The notes beneath the pieces are model-generated. The model was given only the letters and a program-made list of their open reading frames with translations, was not told where the DNA came from and searched no databases. The position numbers and the translations under genes are program-made. From positions 62,001-126,000 of the forward strand of contig JAPNUX010000006.1 in the NCBI GenBank assembly GCA_026626905.1: a stretch of DNA of 64,000 nt, in the 5' to 3' direction. Shown here in pieces: positions 17,584-26,417 of the stretch. The DNA comes from Desulfurococcus sp. GTDB taxonomy: Archaea; Thermoproteota; Thermoprotei_A; Sulfolobales; Desulfurococcaceae. The stretch's first letter is position 1; the number at the start of each line of letters is the position of its first letter.

Positions 17584-18864
17584 CTACTTCGAGAGGTAGT
17601 TGCCAATAATCATTGGTAGGAGAAGCCATCCATGCTCTATGATGCCGAGACTACCTCTACTACACTCCTTCTCCGTGAACCTCTTTAATCCATCGGGTTC
17701 TATACCAGGCATATAGAATGCTACTGGTACAGGGTCGTCTGTATGGGATCTAACACTAGGTGGTGTAGCGTGATCCTCTGTAACAATTAATGCGAATCTC
17801 TCTTTAAGCTCGTCGAGAAGAGGTTGCACGAAGAACCTATCTATCTCTTCAATCCTCTTAATCTTAAGTTCCCGGTCTCCATCGTGTCCTGGCTCATCAG
17901 GCCCCTTCAAGTGAACATATACTACATCGTAGTCTCTAAGAGCTCTAAGAGTTGCCTTCAACCTGGCTTCATAGTCGCTTGCAGGGTCCCCTGACGGCGG
18001 CTCCATTAGAATAGTGTCTGCTCCGAAAGCTCTTCCAATACCTACCTCCACGGGCATTTCAGCTAGCACAGCAAACCTGCAACCGTACTTCTCTGGGAGT
18101 TTAACAGCCTTCGGCAGCCTGTCGCCTGCATCCCTAAGGAGAATAGCGTTAGCTGGAGGCAGCCCTCTCCTAGTTCTCTCCAAGTTAACCGGGTGGTCTG
18201 CCAGTATCTCAACAGCCTTCCTAGAGAAGGCGTTAGCTATCTCAGCTGTAATTCTCGCTTCAACTGTGTTATCGAGAGGCTTGATCTCTTCAATTCTCCT
18301 CGAGGGAGACTGCACAGCAATGCTTACTAAACCCTGCCTTCTATACGCTGGATCATTGTTACTCACCATCCCGGAAAGCCTGCTCCTCCTGCTACCTAAT
18401 ACCACTACAGCTCTATGCCCAATGGTAGCTACAACTCTCGCGTAGCCCTCGTGGACTCCTACCTCCAATCCATCCAGTGCTCTAGCAAGCTCTCTTGCCT
18501 CCTGTGATGTAAGGCTTCTACCAACCCTTCTATCAATAATCTCCATGGTCTCAGGGTTTATGGTTGCAAAATTAGCTCTGAAAGCTACTTCGTAGCCTTC
18601 CTTGAACTCTAATCCAGCTCCAAGGGCTTCTAGAGGCCCTCTCCCAGTGTAGACTTCATGGGGGTCGTATCCTAGTATAGAGATAACGGCTTCATCGCTT
18701 TCAGGGGCTACACCCCTCCCAACAGTATACATTAAGCCGCACTTACTGTTTCTAGCCACCCAGTCTAAGCCGGGCTTCACGCTCGCCTCTAGTGTCGTCA
18801 CCGGGTCGTTTAAGCTGTCTCCAGCTCCATCTAGAACTAGGTAGAGTAGCTTGTACTTCAGCAA
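17584..18864 (-). CDS. apgM: 2,3-bisphosphoglycerate-independent phosphoglycerate mutase, archaeal type
   Basis: 426 residues from TTG preceded by GGTGGTGAG. It interconverts 3- and 2-phosphoglycerate. Alkaline-phosphatase superfamily metal ligands are visible: LVLDGAGD at residue 10, the phospho-acceptor Ser in GVAPESDEAVISILGYDP, YVHLKGPDEPGHDGD, and IVTEDHATPPSVRSHTDDPVPV near the C terminus. RGPLEALGAGLEF is typical of the archaeal ApgM group. It is 15 bp upstream of pantoate kinase, so it probably heads that operon. Confidence 0.94.
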   Translation of the reverse strand: MLKYKLLYLVLDGAGDSLNDPVTTLEASVKPGLDWVARNSKCGLMYTVGRGVAPESDEAVISILGYDPHEVYTGRGPLEALGAGLEFKEGYEVAFRANFATINPETMEIIDRRVGRSLTSQEARELARALDGLEVGVHEGYARVVATIGHRAVVVLGSRRSRLSGMVSNNDPAYRRQGLVSIAVQSPSRRIEEIKPLDNTVEARITAEIANAFSRKAVEILADHPVNLERTRRGLPPANAILLRDAGDRLPKAVKLPEKYGCRFAVLAEMPVEVGIGRAFGADTILMEPPSGDPASDYEARLKATLRALRDYDVVYVHLKGPDEPGHDGDRELKIKRIEEIDRFFVQPLLDELKERFALIVTEDHATPPSVRSHTDDPVPVAFYMPGIEPDGLKRFTEKECSRGSLGIIEHGWLLLPMIIGNYLSK

Positions 18865-18948
18865 TACTCACCACCAGGTTGTAGTAATAGCTGCTTGTAG
18901 AATATATACTGTGAGTAAAAAATTATAGGTGTTAGGAGTGGTAGTATC

Positions 18949-19683
18949 ATGAATGCCCTTCAAGTAAGCAAGCTCACAAAGATCTATGCTCACGGAAGCA
19001 TAGGAGTTAGAAGCCTAAGCTTCACTGTGAAGCCGGGTGAAGTATACGGTTTAATAGGTCCTAATGGTAGCGGTAAAACTACGACTCTCCGTATAGTAGC
19101 CACGCTACTCAAGCCTACCTCAGGCGAAGTGCTAGTATACGGGGTTAATGTTGTAAGAGAACCCTTAAAGGCTAGGAGGTTCATTAACTACCTGCCCGAG
19201 GAGGCTGGAGCATACAGAGATCTCTCAGGCCTAGATTTCATTCGCTTCATGCTATCACTACGGTTTAAGGGGAGGGAGCTCGAGGAGAGGATTGATGAAG
19301 CTGCAGAAATCTCCGGCCTCGAGGAAAGCCTTAAGAAGCCTGTGAAAACCTATAGTAAGGGCATGAAGAGAATACTAGCTTTGAGTGTCGTGCTAGCCTC
19401 CAGGCCGAAGCTCATGATCCTAGATGAGCCCACAGCAGGATTAGATGTAGAGAGAAGCATCTATGCTCGAAGCTTGATTAGAGAATACAGTAGAAAGCAT
19501 GGAGTGACAGTCCTATTAAGCAGCCATAACATGCTTGAGGTGGAGAAGCTCTGTGATAGAGTGGGGATGCTCTACAAGGGGAGATTGATAGCTGAGGGTA
19601 GCGTCGAGGAATTGAAGAACACGTATGCTGGAAGAGACCTTGAAGAAGTATTTGTAAAGCTGAAGGCTGAAGGGGAGGCTTGA
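18949..19683 (+). CDS. ABC transporter ATP-binding protein (NatA/CcmA-like), copy 1
   Basis: 244 residues from ATG. Walker A GPNGSGKTTT near residue 37, signature motif KTYSKGMKRILAL (degenerate LSGGQ), Walker B LMILDEPTAGLD, and switch His in LLSSHNMLEVEKLCDRVGML. This is the drug/sodium/polysaccharide-export type ATPase that pairs with ABC-2 permeases. The next gene starts inside its stop region (4-bp overlap). It shares a 41-bp exact match with the copy at 24355. Confidence 0.9.
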   Translation: MNALQVSKLTKIYAHGSIGVRSLSFTVKPGEVYGLIGPNGSGKTTTLRIVATLLKPTSGEVLVYGVNVVREPLKARRFINYLPEEAGAYRDLSGLDFIRFMLSLRFKGRELEERIDEAAEISGLEESLKKPVKTYSKGMKRILALSVVLASRPKLMILDEPTAGLDVERSIYARSLIREYSRKHGVTVLLSSHNMLEVEKLCDRVGMLYKGRLIAEGSVEELKNTYAGRDLEEVFVKLKAEGEA

Positions 19684-20951
19684 ACCCAGTGGTGTTAAAA
19701 CAGCTTGTTATAAGGGAGGTAAAAAGCTTCCTGAAGAACCCGGTTTTCATTGCCTCACTAGTGATATTAATGGTCTTCTATCCTTCACTAGGCAGCGTGA
19801 TCAAGACGGGAGTAGAGTCTGTGAGAGAGGCTAGCTCGCTCTCAGCAGGCCTGGTGATTGAAGAGAATACAGCTTTAGTCAGCAAGCTGGTTGACACGCT
19901 CGTAGAGTACAGTAATGGCAGCGTGAAAGTCTATAGTAGTCTACCTGAAGCACTAAAGGAGACAGGAGTCGCAGTACTAATACCACGAGGTTTCACGGAG
20001 AATGCTACATCGCCTGGAAGAGTAGCAGTATTGAAGGGTGAGGTTAGAGTAGAAGACATTTCTCCTATTTCAAGTCAAGCTAGATTACTCATCCTGCAGA
20101 ACATAGCTTCTACTATATCAGAGCTCCTACCAGTAGCAGTCGGCCAGCTATACAATATCACCATCCAGCCGGGTACACGGGTTGTAGTAGAGGGGTCTGT
20201 GATCATGTATGGTAGAGTCCTCTCAGAAGCCGAGTTCTCAACGCTAGTAGGCTTTTTCACCATGGTGCCAATGCTACTAGGTATTGTCATAGGCTTGAAC
20301 GTTACATATGCTGCCCAGGCAACTGCTGTCGAGAAGGCTGAGAAGGCCTTCGAGATGCTTCTAGCGCAGCCAATACCGCGTAGAAGCGTGGTGTTAGCGA
20401 AGATGGCTGGCGCTGTAGTAGCCTCGATTATCACCGGTGTAGTCTACATGACTGGAATGCTCTTAATGTTCTCTTCGATTGAAGGCAGTGCCCCCCTACC
20501 CGGCGGGGAAGATTCACGTGTACCATCCTTCCTGCTAGGTATCGTAGGATTAAGCGATATTCTAGTAGTGATCGCTGTGCTAGTACTAGGGTTAGTGTAC
20601 TCGGGTGCAATAGGTGTTGTGATCGGTGCGGTTATAACTGATGAAAGAGCAGCCGGCATCCTCTCCACTCCAGTAGTATTACTGTTTATGGGTATCAGCT
20701 TCGCTGCAATGTTCCTCGGGATCCCGTTGAATAGCTTGACAGCAGTACTCGCTGGTACATCCATTACTCTTATACCCCTTGTAGTAGTTAACTCAGTGCT
20801 TTCAGGCCGCTATGAGCTTGCAGTGATCTCAGTCTCTACTTCTATTGCTGCAACAGTATTCTTGATAGCTTTGGCTGTATACTTGTTTAACAGAGATGTT
20901 GTTGTGCTAGGATTGAGTATATCATTAAGGAGGAGAACTAGGTCTTCTTAG
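19680..20951 (+). CDS. ABC-2 type permease (NatB-like), copy 1
   Basis: 423 residues from TTG overlapping the ATPase gene. One N-terminal membrane helix (PVFIASLVILMVFYPSL), a large external domain of about 150 residues, then five or six helices. The coupling stretch AVEKAEKAFEMLLAQPIPRRSVVLAKMAGAVVASI before the membrane helices is typical of ABC-2/NatB exporters. Substrate unknown. Its end overlaps panB by 14 bp in convergent orientation. Confidence 0.85.
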   Translation: MNPVVLKQLVIREVKSFLKNPVFIASLVILMVFYPSLGSVIKTGVESVREASSLSAGLVIEENTALVSKLVDTLVEYSNGSVKVYSSLPEALKETGVAVLIPRGFTENATSPGRVAVLKGEVRVEDISPISSQARLLILQNIASTISELLPVAVGQLYNITIQPGTRVVVEGSVIMYGRVLSEAEFSTLVGFFTMVPMLLGIVIGLNVTYAAQATAVEKAEKAFEMLLAQPIPRRSVVLAKMAGAVVASIITGVVYMTGMLLMFSSIEGSAPLPGGEDSRVPSFLLGIVGLSDILVVIAVLVLGLVYSGAIGVVIGAVITDERAAGILSTPVVLLFMGISFAAMFLGIPLNSLTAVLAGTSITLIPLVVVNSVLSGRYELAVISVSTSIAATVFLIALAVYLFNRDVVVLGLSISLRRRTRSS

Positions 20952-21741
20952 AGTAGAAGTAGTGCTTCTCTTCAGGGAACAAGCCGCTTTTAACATCCCT
21001 TACGTAGCTGCTGACAGCGTTTACTATAATGCTTCTGAGGTCAGCGTACACTTTAGCGAATGGAGGTGGATTCTCAGTTAACCCGAGTATATCGTTCACT
21101 ACTAATACCTGGCCATCGCAGAAGGGGCCGCTCCCAATGCATATTGTCGGGATGCTTAAAGTCCTTGTGACCTCGCCGGCTACATCTGCAGCCGTATACT
21201 CTACTACTATTGAGAACGCGCCAGCCTTCTCGATCTCTCTTGCATCTTCCAGTATCTTCTCTCGCTCCTTCTCGCTTAAACCACGCTTCCTGTAGCCACC
21301 TATTAGAAATGATCTTTGAGGCGTGAGTCCTATATGCCCCATTACAGGTATGCCGGCTCTTACCAGTGCTTTCACTACGTCAGCCATCTCTGAACCCCCC
21401 TCGAGTTTCACGGCATCAGCTCCAGCCTTCATCATTAAGCCGGCGTTCCGTACAGCATCCTCGATGCTGGTCTCGTAGCTTAAGAAAGGCATGTCCCCGA
21501 TGACTAGTGCTCGAGGCCTTGCTCTCGCGACACTTGAAACATGTAGGAGCATCATATCCATTGATACAGGTATAGTTGAGTTGAAGCCGTGGACAACCAT
21601 TCCAACACTATCTCCCACCAGGATGGCGTCGACACCTGCCTGGTCTACGAGCTTAGCTGTCATGTAATCGTATGCTGTTATCATAGCTATCTTCTCCCTT
21701 CCCTTCATTTTAACGATATCCCTAACTGTCACTCGATCCAT
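20938..21741 (-). CDS. panB: 3-methyl-2-oxobutanoate hydroxymethyltransferase
   Basis: About 267 residues. ATG 21741 (MDRVTVRDIVKMKGREKI) is chosen because AGGGGTG lies about six bases upstream; ATG 21765 would add eight residues. It makes ketopantoate from 2-ketoisovalerate and methylene-tetrahydropterin. Hallmarks: AMITAYDYMTAKLVDQAGVDAILVGDSVGMVVHG, VIGDMPFLSYE, GADAVKLEGG, PVMGHIGLTPQ and TICIGSGPFCDGQVLVVNDILG. It is 63 bp downstream of panE on the same strand. Confidence 0.95.
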   Translation of the reverse strand: MDRVTVRDIVKMKGREKIAMITAYDYMTAKLVDQAGVDAILVGDSVGMVVHGFNSTIPVSMDMMLLHVSSVARARPRALVIGDMPFLSYETSIEDAVRNAGLMMKAGADAVKLEGGSEMADVVKALVRAGIPVMGHIGLTPQRSFLIGGYRKRGLSEKEREKILEDAREIEKAGAFSIVVEYTAADVAGEVTRTLSIPTICIGSGPFCDGQVLVVNDILGLTENPPPFAKVYADLRSIIVNAVSSYVRDVKSGLFPEEKHYFYSKKT

Positions 21742-21804
21742 GCAGACACCCCTGCGTGCCTTCATCGACTTTAATCTAATTATGAAGAGTTGAAATTAAA
21801 TTAA

Positions 21805-22737
21805 CTACGAGCTTGAAGTAGCCCGAGTACCCTGCTCTATTAAGTGTATTATTAGCGTGATAATCCTGTTGACTGAGAGTTCTTCTCCAAGCTCTCTAGC
21901 AATAAATCCATTAATGTAGTCTACTTCCGTTATAGAGCCTTTTAACACGTCTTGAGCCATGCTGGAGATATTATCTCCCGTTGCTCTTACACCGCTTGTA
22001 ATATGCTCGAGCAGCTTCTCCGTGTTGAACTTGTAGCCGTGCTTCTCCGCGACTCTCGTGAACTCAGCTAGAATTAGTGAAGCCAGCTCTAGCCCAGGCT
22101 TAGTGAGAACAATACTGTTCCTGGATCTAGCTATGGCTGTTATTGGATTGACGACAGCGTTTAATGCAAGCTTAAGCCACCTGTAGTAGTCTAGGTTTGA
22201 TACAACTCTGAAGTCTAATCCACTCTGCCTGAAGATCCTGTTCAACTCCATTAGCTCAGTGCAGAGTCCTAGCCTGCAGCCAGCTATAATGGTTTCCCCG
22301 CCATGGTAGACTACGTGGTTTGCGGAAACCCTCTCAGCTCCAAAGTAGACTACTCCTCCCGCAGCCCTCGACCCGAACTTCTCTTCAGCTAGTTCTAAGC
22401 TGCCGAAGCCGTTTTGGAGCATAATAATTACTCCACTACTCTCGAGGAGCCGGCTCATGAGGTCTAGTGTCTCCTGAACGCTGTAGGCTTTAACAGTATT
22501 GAGTATGAATCTGCATTTATCAATAGGTGTAGTATAGTGTCTAGGCGTCACAGGCACAACTACATCGCTTCCTCTAACTCTATCACTCACTCTAATACCC
22601 TTCTGCTCCACTATGCTGCTGACTGTATCCCAGCTCCTATAGTATACGGGTATACTGGTGACCCCCGCTCGGTAGAGGAAGTATGCTAGAGTTGCCCCGA
22701 CAGCACCTCCCCCTATAATACATATATCGCTATCCAC
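21805..22737 (-). CDS. panE: 2-dehydropantoate 2-reductase
   Basis: 310 residues from GTG. It reduces ketopantoate to pantoate with NAD(P)H. The N-terminal Rossmann loop is CIIGGGAVGATLAYFLYRAG; IIMLQNGFGSLE, the lysine block YRWLKLALNAVVNPITAIARSRNS and a C-terminal helical domain with SSMAQDVLKGSITEVDYINGFIARELGE follow, all standard PanE blocks. It overlaps the HTH-ThiN gene by 8 bp, so the two are surely cotranscribed. Confidence 0.93.
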   Translation of the reverse strand: MDSDICIIGGGAVGATLAYFLYRAGVTSIPVYYRSWDTVSSIVEQKGIRVSDRVRGSDVVVPVTPRHYTTPIDKCRFILNTVKAYSVQETLDLMSRLLESSGVIIMLQNGFGSLELAEEKFGSRAAGGVVYFGAERVSANHVVYHGGETIIAGCRLGLCTELMELNRIFRQSGLDFRVVSNLDYYRWLKLALNAVVNPITAIARSRNSIVLTKPGLELASLILAEFTRVAEKHGYKFNTEKLLEHITSGVRATGDNISSMAQDVLKGSITEVDYINGFIARELGEELSVNRIITLIIHLIEQGTRATSSS

Positions 22738-23623
22738 GTGTATCGCCTATAATGCCTAGTAATATATTCTCGAGTTTATCAAAGCTCTCCGTGAAAACGT
22801 ATACTACTGGCTCCAAGCCCTCACCTCCCAAGTCCACTATGACGTCAGGTCGTGCCTCCACCACTCTCTCAATACTTGCCCAGAAATCCTGGTGGTCCCT
22901 GTGAGGCCCTGTTAAAACGAGTTTTAACCCAATCTCCCTAAGCTTCTCGACGCGTGATGGCTTATAGCTTACAATAAATCCCACCTTTTTATCCGGGTTG
23001 AATCTGGACACCAAGCATAGGATCCTCGATAAGTGCCTGCTACCCCCGTACATGGGTTCACCTAGAGCTACAACACCCTCCAGAGTCTTAACTATCCTAC
23101 CAGTTAACCCTATTACCTCGGAGATGCCTGCGGGAGGTCTAGGAGCATACACGAGGTTCGAGCCGACCTCCGGGATTAGTTCTCGGAGACCCTTGATACT
23201 GGTTATTCTTGCTAGTGCTATCCTATAGTACTCTAAGCTTGGGTCCACGGGATGGTTCAGCCGAGATAAGCATGAAGTGAATACATCGCTATGCTTAATG
23301 CATGCTACCTGCAATGCTAGAGTATTAATTACCTGGTAGCTCACCATTTCGAATCTATCTCTAGGTGCTCTAAGAGCTAGACTGTGGAGTACGTCAACAT
23401 AGTGCTCTACAACCTCCTTGCTAACACCCATTCTCTCCAGCTCTGCATAGTATTCTTCGAGGGGCTTTCTCAAGAGCTTGTTAACCATGGGCTGGGATAC
23501 ATTGAGAACCTGGGATATCTTGTACTGGCTGAGCCCGTACTCGTTTAGCTTGTGGGCTAGGATGCCTCTTAGCACTACAGCTATCCTACATGCTGCTTCA
23601 TCTATTATCATTCTCTGATACAA
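22730..23623 (-). CDS. HTH-ThiN transcriptional regulator (ThiR-like)
   Basis: 297 residues from TTG; ATG 23611 (MIIDEAACRI) is an alternative. Residues 20-60 form an HTH (LNEYGLSQYKISQVLNVSQPMVNKLL). From about residue 150 the protein follows the ThiN thiamine-phosphate-synthase fold: IPEVGSNLVYAPRPP, GLTGRIVKTLEGVVALGEPMYGGSRHLSRILCL, and RPDVIVDLGGEGLEPVVYVF. The catalytic-type NIRY and EGG-M-W stretches of active ThiN are replaced (IVSYKPS, HRDHQDFWAS), which fits a sensor rather than an enzyme. ThiR regulators are known for thiamine genes; here the neighbour is panE. Confidence 0.78.
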   Translation of the reverse strand: MYQRMIIDEAACRIAVVLRGILAHKLNEYGLSQYKISQVLNVSQPMVNKLLRKPLEEYYAELERMGVSKEVVEHYVDVLHSLALRAPRDRFEMVSYQVINTLALQVACIKHSDVFTSCLSRLNHPVDPSLEYYRIALARITSIKGLRELIPEVGSNLVYAPRPPAGISEVIGLTGRIVKTLEGVVALGEPMYGGSRHLSRILCLVSRFNPDKKVGFIVSYKPSRVEKLREIGLKLVLTGPHRDHQDFWASIERVVEARPDVIVDLGGEGLEPVVYVFTESFDKLENILLGIIGDTRG

Positions 23624-24275
23624 CCCCTCTCGCTCTTACAGTTTCCCTTAAACTATCAGTACTCCTACCTGCATGCCTTGCATCAAGCTTCCCGGCTACT
23701 ACTTCTGCCAGCCTTATTATCTCGCTTAGAATCTTGATCTCACTAGAGAATACTTCCTCATGGTACTTCATCTCCTCGAGTATCCCAGCTATCTTCTCGA
23801 GTTCGTTGAAGACAAGCTTACGGAAAATCTCTTTCTCAGCACTATTCAGCTTCTCCTTGAGTGCAAGCCTGCGGAGGAAGTTAAGCATGCTCAACGGCTC
23901 TAGACTCCTATACTTTATCATGGTTAGCTTTAGCTTAGGCTCCTCTGATGAGTCTGCTAGTATATCTTCCTCGAGTACTTCTCTCACTGCGTCTAGATCC
24001 CTGAATCTCCACCACGTCTGATTCTTAGAGGCATAGGATTTCACTATTATCCCGTATTCTCTCTCCATGACTCTCAGGATGTTTGCTGGATTATACACGA
24101 GCCCGAGTTCCATGAGCTTTGAGACTACGTGCTTGTAGCTGAAGTCACCTAACCTGTGGTCTACGTTGGGGTCCCTAGCAATATTATAGGCTATCCGTAG
24201 AACTAGCAGAGCCCTCTCTCCATACCTCGCTAGAAAGTCGCTGATACTAGATTTAGCTTCACCACTTGAAAGCAA
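23598..24275 (-). CDS. Helical protein with winged-helix-like N terminus, unknown function
   Basis: 225 residues from TTG with AAGGTG upstream. The N-terminal half (FSYKHVVSKLMELGLVYNPANILRVMEREYGIIVKSYASKNQTWWRF) resembles a winged-helix fold, and the C-terminal half is a long charged helical region (LNSAEKEIFRKLVFNELEKIAGILEEM). Its 3' end overlaps the HTH-ThiN gene by 26 bp, making it the first gene of a run with the regulator, panE and panB. I do not recognise a named family. Confidence 0.65.
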   Translation of the reverse strand: MLSSGEAKSSISDFLARYGERALLVLRIAYNIARDPNVDHRLGDFSYKHVVSKLMELGLVYNPANILRVMEREYGIIVKSYASKNQTWWRFRDLDAVREVLEEDILADSSEEPKLKLTMIKYRSLEPLSMLNFLRRLALKEKLNSAEKEIFRKLVFNELEKIAGILEEMKYHEEVFSSEIKILSEIIRLAEVVAGKLDARHAGRSTDSLRETVRARGVVSENDNR

Positions 24276-24354
24276 GAGTAGGCACCTTAAAATCGAGATT
24301 AGAATCCTGCGAGATTAAAAACTTTGCTGAAGCTTAATAACAGCTGGGGGTTTA

Positions 24355-25080
24355 ATGGAGGCTGTTGTAGCAAGCGATATCCATAAAGTATACGATAGGG
24401 ATGTTTACGCTGTGAGAGGAGTTAGCTTCACTGTGAAGCCGGGTGAAGTATACGGTTTAATAGGCCCTAATGGTGCTGGTAAAAGCACTCTCCTGAGAAT
24501 AATCGCTGGGATAGTTAAGCCTACCCGTGGCTCTATCACTGTCTACGGCTACAACCCCTACAAGGACTTCGAGGAGACTAGAGCACTAATAGGCTATCTT
24601 CCCGAGGATGCCGGCACTTATCCACTGCTAACAGGCTTCGAGCACCTTCAATTCTACGCTAGGCTTTACAGTGGTGATGTTAAATCCATGACCGAGTACG
24701 GGGCTTGGATAACCGGGTTAGGTGACAGGCTCTACGAGAAGACCGTCAACTACAGTCACGGCATGAAGCGCCGGCTACTCCTAGGGGTAGTACTCATGAG
24801 GCGCCCGAAGCTAGCTATACTCGACGAGCCAACAAGCGGGCTCGACGTACACGCTAGTGTAGCTGTACGCAGGGTTATCAGGCAGTACGTCAGCGAGACA
24901 GGGTCAGCTGTACTATTAAGCAGCCATAACATGCTTGAAATAGAGTATCTCTGCGATAGAGTTGGATTAATATACAAGGGTAGAATAGTGGTTGAAGGCG
25001 AGCCGAGGAAGCTAATAGAGGAGTACGAGGCATCAAACCTAGAGGAGGTCTTCACTAGAATCGTAAGCGGGGAGTGGTGA
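24355..25080 (+). CDS. ABC transporter ATP-binding protein (NatA-like), copy 2
   Basis: 241 residues from ATG. Walker A GPNGAGKSTLL, signature KTVNYSHGMKRRLLLG, Walker B LAILDEPTSGLD, switch LLSSHNMLEIEYLCDRVGLIYKG. It is clearly paralogous to the ATPase at 18949, with the stretch SFTVKPGEVYGLIGPNG almost identical in DNA. It is followed 15 bp later by its permease. Confidence 0.9.
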   Translation: MEAVVASDIHKVYDRDVYAVRGVSFTVKPGEVYGLIGPNGAGKSTLLRIIAGIVKPTRGSITVYGYNPYKDFEETRALIGYLPEDAGTYPLLTGFEHLQFYARLYSGDVKSMTEYGAWITGLGDRLYEKTVNYSHGMKRRLLLGVVLMRRPKLAILDEPTSGLDVHASVAVRRVIRQYVSETGSAVLLSSHNMLEIEYLCDRVGLIYKGRIVVEGEPRKLIEEYEASNLEEVFTRIVSGEW

Positions 25081-25095
25081 GCTACGACTCCTAGC

Positions 25096-26358
25096 TTGAG
25101 TAGAGTTAAAATCCTGCTATGGAAGGAGTTGAGGGAGCTCTCAAGGGATAAAAAAGCTCTCCTAACAACAATTCTCCTCCCCTTGCTCTCACTACCTGCA
25201 ATCGGGGTTCTCGTGGTATTCCTCACAGCTCAGCAGCCAGTCTACATAGCTATAGTAGACGAGGATCAATCAACCTACACGTCGCCGCTGCTGAATATAA
25301 CGGTTAACTCGAGCAGCCTGGCAGGTATGCTGGCTGATCACCTTGAGAGACAGGGCTACACGGTATATAACTATACGAATAGGAATAGCGCTCTCGAAAA
25401 CCCAGCTATAGATCTCATCATCGTGATACCTAGAGGCTTCTCAGAGAACGCTTCAAGTGTAGATAGAGTGGCTTCAGTAGAGATTCTGAGAAGAGCTAAC
25501 GTGCAGGCGTCGCAGCAGGCTGAAAGTGTAGCAAGCGGGATTATAAGCTATTATTCAGCGCAGCTATCGTACGCGAAGCTAGAGTCTCTAGCGAGACTCG
25601 CAAACCTAAGCTATATTGAACCTGAAGCTTTCAGGAACCCTGTTGTGGTTGGTAGAGTAGTATTAGTCACTCCTAGTGGTGCACCTGCCGGCATGGAGGA
25701 GGTATTCAAGGGTTTCATAGCTCGCTTGCTGGTCCTGGGATTCTCCTTTGCTGTAACTCCAGCTGTATCATACGTTATTGACGGGATAATCGGTGAGAGG
25801 GAGAGGAAGACTATCGAAATGCTACTGGCTAGTCCAGCCCTAGTATCAGAGATCTTCTCCTCTAAGCTTCTCGCAGCTTCTGTTATAGGCTCTATAGCAT
25901 CCATAGCTGACTTAGGAGGCGTGCTGGCATGGTTTACAAGCATGGTGATAGCCTACGGGGGAAGCATGCTTATAGCAGTAGACCCGGTGCTCATAGGCCT
26001 TCATGTAGCTACAACATTCCTAACGATACTTGTGACAGTGGCTATTGCTACTCCTTTCATAGCGAGAGTTAGAGGGTTGAGGACTGCTAGTAATATAGCA
26101 GGAATAGCTTCATCAATAGGACTAGTATTCTTTATTGCCGGGTGGATCATTGATTTCCCTAAGCTTCCACCAAGTATACTCTATCCGTTAATGCTGATCC
26201 CGTATACTCATAGTATTCTAGTGATACAGAGCTATATTTACGGTGAGCCGGGGAGAGCAGTTTTAAGCATGGTAATACTTCTCCTAGTCTCGTTAATCTC
26301 GATAGCTGTTTCATTGAAGTTCATGGATAGAGAGAAGCTTCTACTAGCACGCTACTAG
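25096..26358 (+). CDS. ABC-2 type permease (NatB-like), copy 2
   Basis: 420 residues from TTG. N-terminal cytosolic stretch WKELRELSRDKKALLTTILLPLLSLPAIGVLVVF runs into the first helix, followed by a roughly 170-residue external domain with many Asn-X-Ser/Thr sites, then GERERKTIEMLLASPALVSEIFSSKLLAASVIG and five more helices. The REGE-like ERERKTIEMLL stretch is the ABC-2 coupling region. Substrate unknown; sodium or lipid/drug export are the usual guesses for this type. Confidence 0.86.
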   Translation: MSRVKILLWKELRELSRDKKALLTTILLPLLSLPAIGVLVVFLTAQQPVYIAIVDEDQSTYTSPLLNITVNSSSLAGMLADHLERQGYTVYNYTNRNSALENPAIDLIIVIPRGFSENASSVDRVASVEILRRANVQASQQAESVASGIISYYSAQLSYAKLESLARLANLSYIEPEAFRNPVVVGRVVLVTPSGAPAGMEEVFKGFIARLLVLGFSFAVTPAVSYVIDGIIGERERKTIEMLLASPALVSEIFSSKLLAASVIGSIASIADLGGVLAWFTSMVIAYGGSMLIAVDPVLIGLHVATTFLTILVTVAIATPFIARVRGLRTASNIAGIASSIGLVFFIAGWIIDFPKLPPSILYPLMLIPYTHSILVIQSYIYGEPGRAVLSMVILLLVSLISIAVSLKFMDREKLLLARY

Positions 26359-26366
26359 GCGGTTAG

Positions 26367-26375
26367 CTTAAATAT
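26367..26375 (+). promoter_or_regulatory. Putative TATA box of the alpha-glucan operon
   Basis: CTTAAATAT lies 43-51 bp before the ATG at 26418 in a short AT-rich gap; a start about 26 bp downstream would leave a leader of roughly 20 bases containing the GAGGTG ribosome-binding site at 26407-26412. No other TATA-like element of equal quality is visible inside the following six-gene run. Confidence 0.45.
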
Positions 26376-26417
26376 CTAACACTTTATAATATACAATCTT
26401 GTTGACGAGGTGTGTGC

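Noticed and set aside
18949-26358. A defence island or transposon carrying the two ABC exporters
   Set aside because: No transposase, integrase, terminal repeats or composition change is visible, and the genes between are housekeeping CoA genes.
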